Translations under genes and position numbers: made by a program
Notes under the pieces: model-generated
The model's input: only the letters and a program-made list of their open reading frames with translations
What the model was told of the DNA's origin: nothing
Databases searched by the model: none
Part shown: piece after piece, positions 63,102 to 64,000 of the stretch
Layout of the letters: every line of letters begins with the position of its first letter
Numbering within the stretch: the first letter of the stretch is position 1
Assembly (NCBI GenBank): GCA_030528145.1
Contig: JAUMZK010000001.1
Location: forward strand, 186,001 to 250,000
Source: Actinomycetaceae bacterium
GTDB lineage: Bacteria > Actinomycetota > Actinomycetes > Actinomycetales > Actinomycetaceae
Reading direction: 5' to 3'
DNA: 64,000 bases

Positions 63102-64000
63102 GTGATAGAGATAACCACAGCTCACGACGCTGAAGCCAAGGCTCAGCAGGAGTTAGCTTCCGCCAAGGCAGCTTTCGAAAAAGTGAAAAACGCCGATGCG
63201 CAGTCTCGCGCGAACATCGAAACGGCTAAGAAAGCTTTAGATGAAGCTAAACAGAAGCTCGCTAAAAAAAGAAAGCGATCTAGAATCAGAGAAGCAAACC
63301 TTAGAAAAGGCACAGGCTGACGCGAAAACCGCAAAGGAAGCGCATAACCTCGCAAAAAGCGCCTTACGATGCGGTGCTAAAGAAGGTTGGGCAAAGGTAC
63401 GACTTTGCAACCATGACCCAGCAACAAAAGAATGCTTTCCTTGCTAACAGGTTGCAAGAGTACATTAATGAGTACCGCCGCGAAGCGGGCTTACAATCGC
63501 TGCCGCTCATTGATAAGTACAACGAGATCCTCACGGACTGCTCTAAATTCCAACTTGAACACAACTTTAACGATCACGTTCACGAGAACTGCACGTTTGA
63601 TGTTACACGTAACGTTACGTTGACACAGGACCAGTGCAACAAGTTCTTCATGAACCGTACAAGTAGCAACGACCGGTTGGGTGAGCTAAATGATAAGTTG
63701 AAGTTTGGTAAGGAAGCCTACATTACGTAAGCAGATCCTAAAGGTGGCGCTACCGTTAAGGAAGCTGAAGAACTAGCTCGAAACATGTTCTACCTATGGA
63801 CTAGCAGTCAAGGTAACACCTCCCGTCTGTTAGACGCGGATGTCTCAGGTGCCGCTATAGGCGTATGGTACGACGAAACCACGGGCGGACTTGTCGCCAC
63901 TTGGCGCAGCTATCAGGCAGACAGTAACGACGCGGCGTCCTCGTACGATGTCTACATGCCCAAGAACAACAATGAACTAATCGGCTCTAAAGTGTATAAC
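63102..64000 (+). pseudogene. Broken coiled-coil/CAP-domain surface protein gene, 3' end beyond the window
   Basis: Three consecutive pieces in different frames form one protein. The first is a coiled coil rich in Ala/Lys/Glu (AEAKAQQELASAKAAFEKVK, then AKKALDEAKQKL). A one-A insertion in an A7 run at 63264-63270 shifts into ESDLESEKQTLEKAQADAKT. A one-T insertion near 63364 shifts into VGQRYDFATMTQQQKNAF. Then comes a CAP/SCP-like domain, with NEYRREAGLQSLPLI and WTSSQGNTSRLLDADVSGAAIGVW. A TAA at 63728-63730 interrupts it. No signal peptide remains: the start GTG at 63102 is arbitrary and the 5' end is missing. Almost free of the genome word (one at 63936). Confidence 0.8.

Noticed and set aside
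1..64000. Reading the repeated word as a FtsK-orienting (KOPS) or polarised Chi sequence
   Set aside because: The heptamer GAGGACG is split 40:40 between strands here. Polarised words should be skewed within one replichore. Not fully excluded without the whole genome, because the position of the origin is unknown.
1..64000. CRISPR array, insertion sequence or prophage
   Set aside because: No regularly spaced repeats, transposase or integrase motifs seen.

Overview
The window looks like a chromosomal stretch from an actinobacterium, probably a fairly low-G+C member of Actinomycetaceae (by eye a little over half G+C). Several features point that way: an actinobacterial integration host factor (mihF), a phosphatidylinositol-mannoside lipid operon (thrS-HIT-pgsA-patA-pimA), a DUF3866 protein, a PriA-like protein without its ATPase motifs, an aroK-aroB fusion, and two overlapping YfjP/dynamin-like GTPases. 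The species assignment is inference.

Layout. 1-1057 is the 3' part of a DUF3866 gene. 1170-2244 is a small AT-richer island encoding a secreted Cys-rich peptide precursor and an overlapping membrane protein, a candidate bacteriocin/immunity pair. From 2241 to 26586 almost everything is on the minus strand. In chromosome order these are rpe, rsmB, fmt, priA, metK, coaBC, rpoZ, gmk, mihF, nusB, efp, a degenerate shikimate-kinase paralogue, aroKB, aroC, a prepilin peptidase, aroE, mltG, ruvX, alaS, two small membrane-associated genes, rpsD, rarA, a YciO/TsaC-family gene and aspS. 26676-29746 holds a plus-strand MFS transporter and a DEAD-box RNA helicase. 29743-34922 (minus) holds two GTPases, hisS and a metallo-hydrolase. 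35056-36918 (plus) holds a DUF349 protein and an unknown gene. 36932-53329 is a second long minus-strand housekeeping block: rsh, apt, secF, secD, yajC, ruvB, ruvA, ruvC, yebC, a Nudix gene, a membrane protein, pimA, patA, pgsA, a HIT gene, thrS and a FemAB-like gene. An ATP-grasp ligase precedes the FemAB-like gene. 54644-55785 carries six tRNA genes, including a partial duplication of a tRNA cluster. Then come glgX (plus), a GNAT gene, and a copper nitrite reductase/NnrS-like/DUF2249 cluster in which two genes are frameshifted. The window ends in a broken CAP-domain surface-protein gene.

How the genes work together. The two minus-strand blocks are growth functions: translation, shikimate pathway, envelope lipids and peptidoglycan, recombination (ruvABC, rarA), protein secretion and the stringent response. 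Many are joined by 1-4 nt start/stop overlaps. The accessory parts are the bacteriocin-like island, the copper nitrite/NO-related cluster and the broken CAP gene.

Most unusual signal. An 8-base word, CGAGGACG, and its sister GAGGGCG recur throughout both strands. By hand count there are 80 GAGGACG heptamers (40 per strand) and about 59 GAGGGCG heptamers, where about 8 of each would be expected by chance. They lie in genes of every function, in more than one reading frame, and in a few intergenic sites. The density, strand symmetry and shortage in accessory DNA resemble a DNA-uptake or Chi-type genome-marking word. I do not know of a described system of this kind in actinobacteria.
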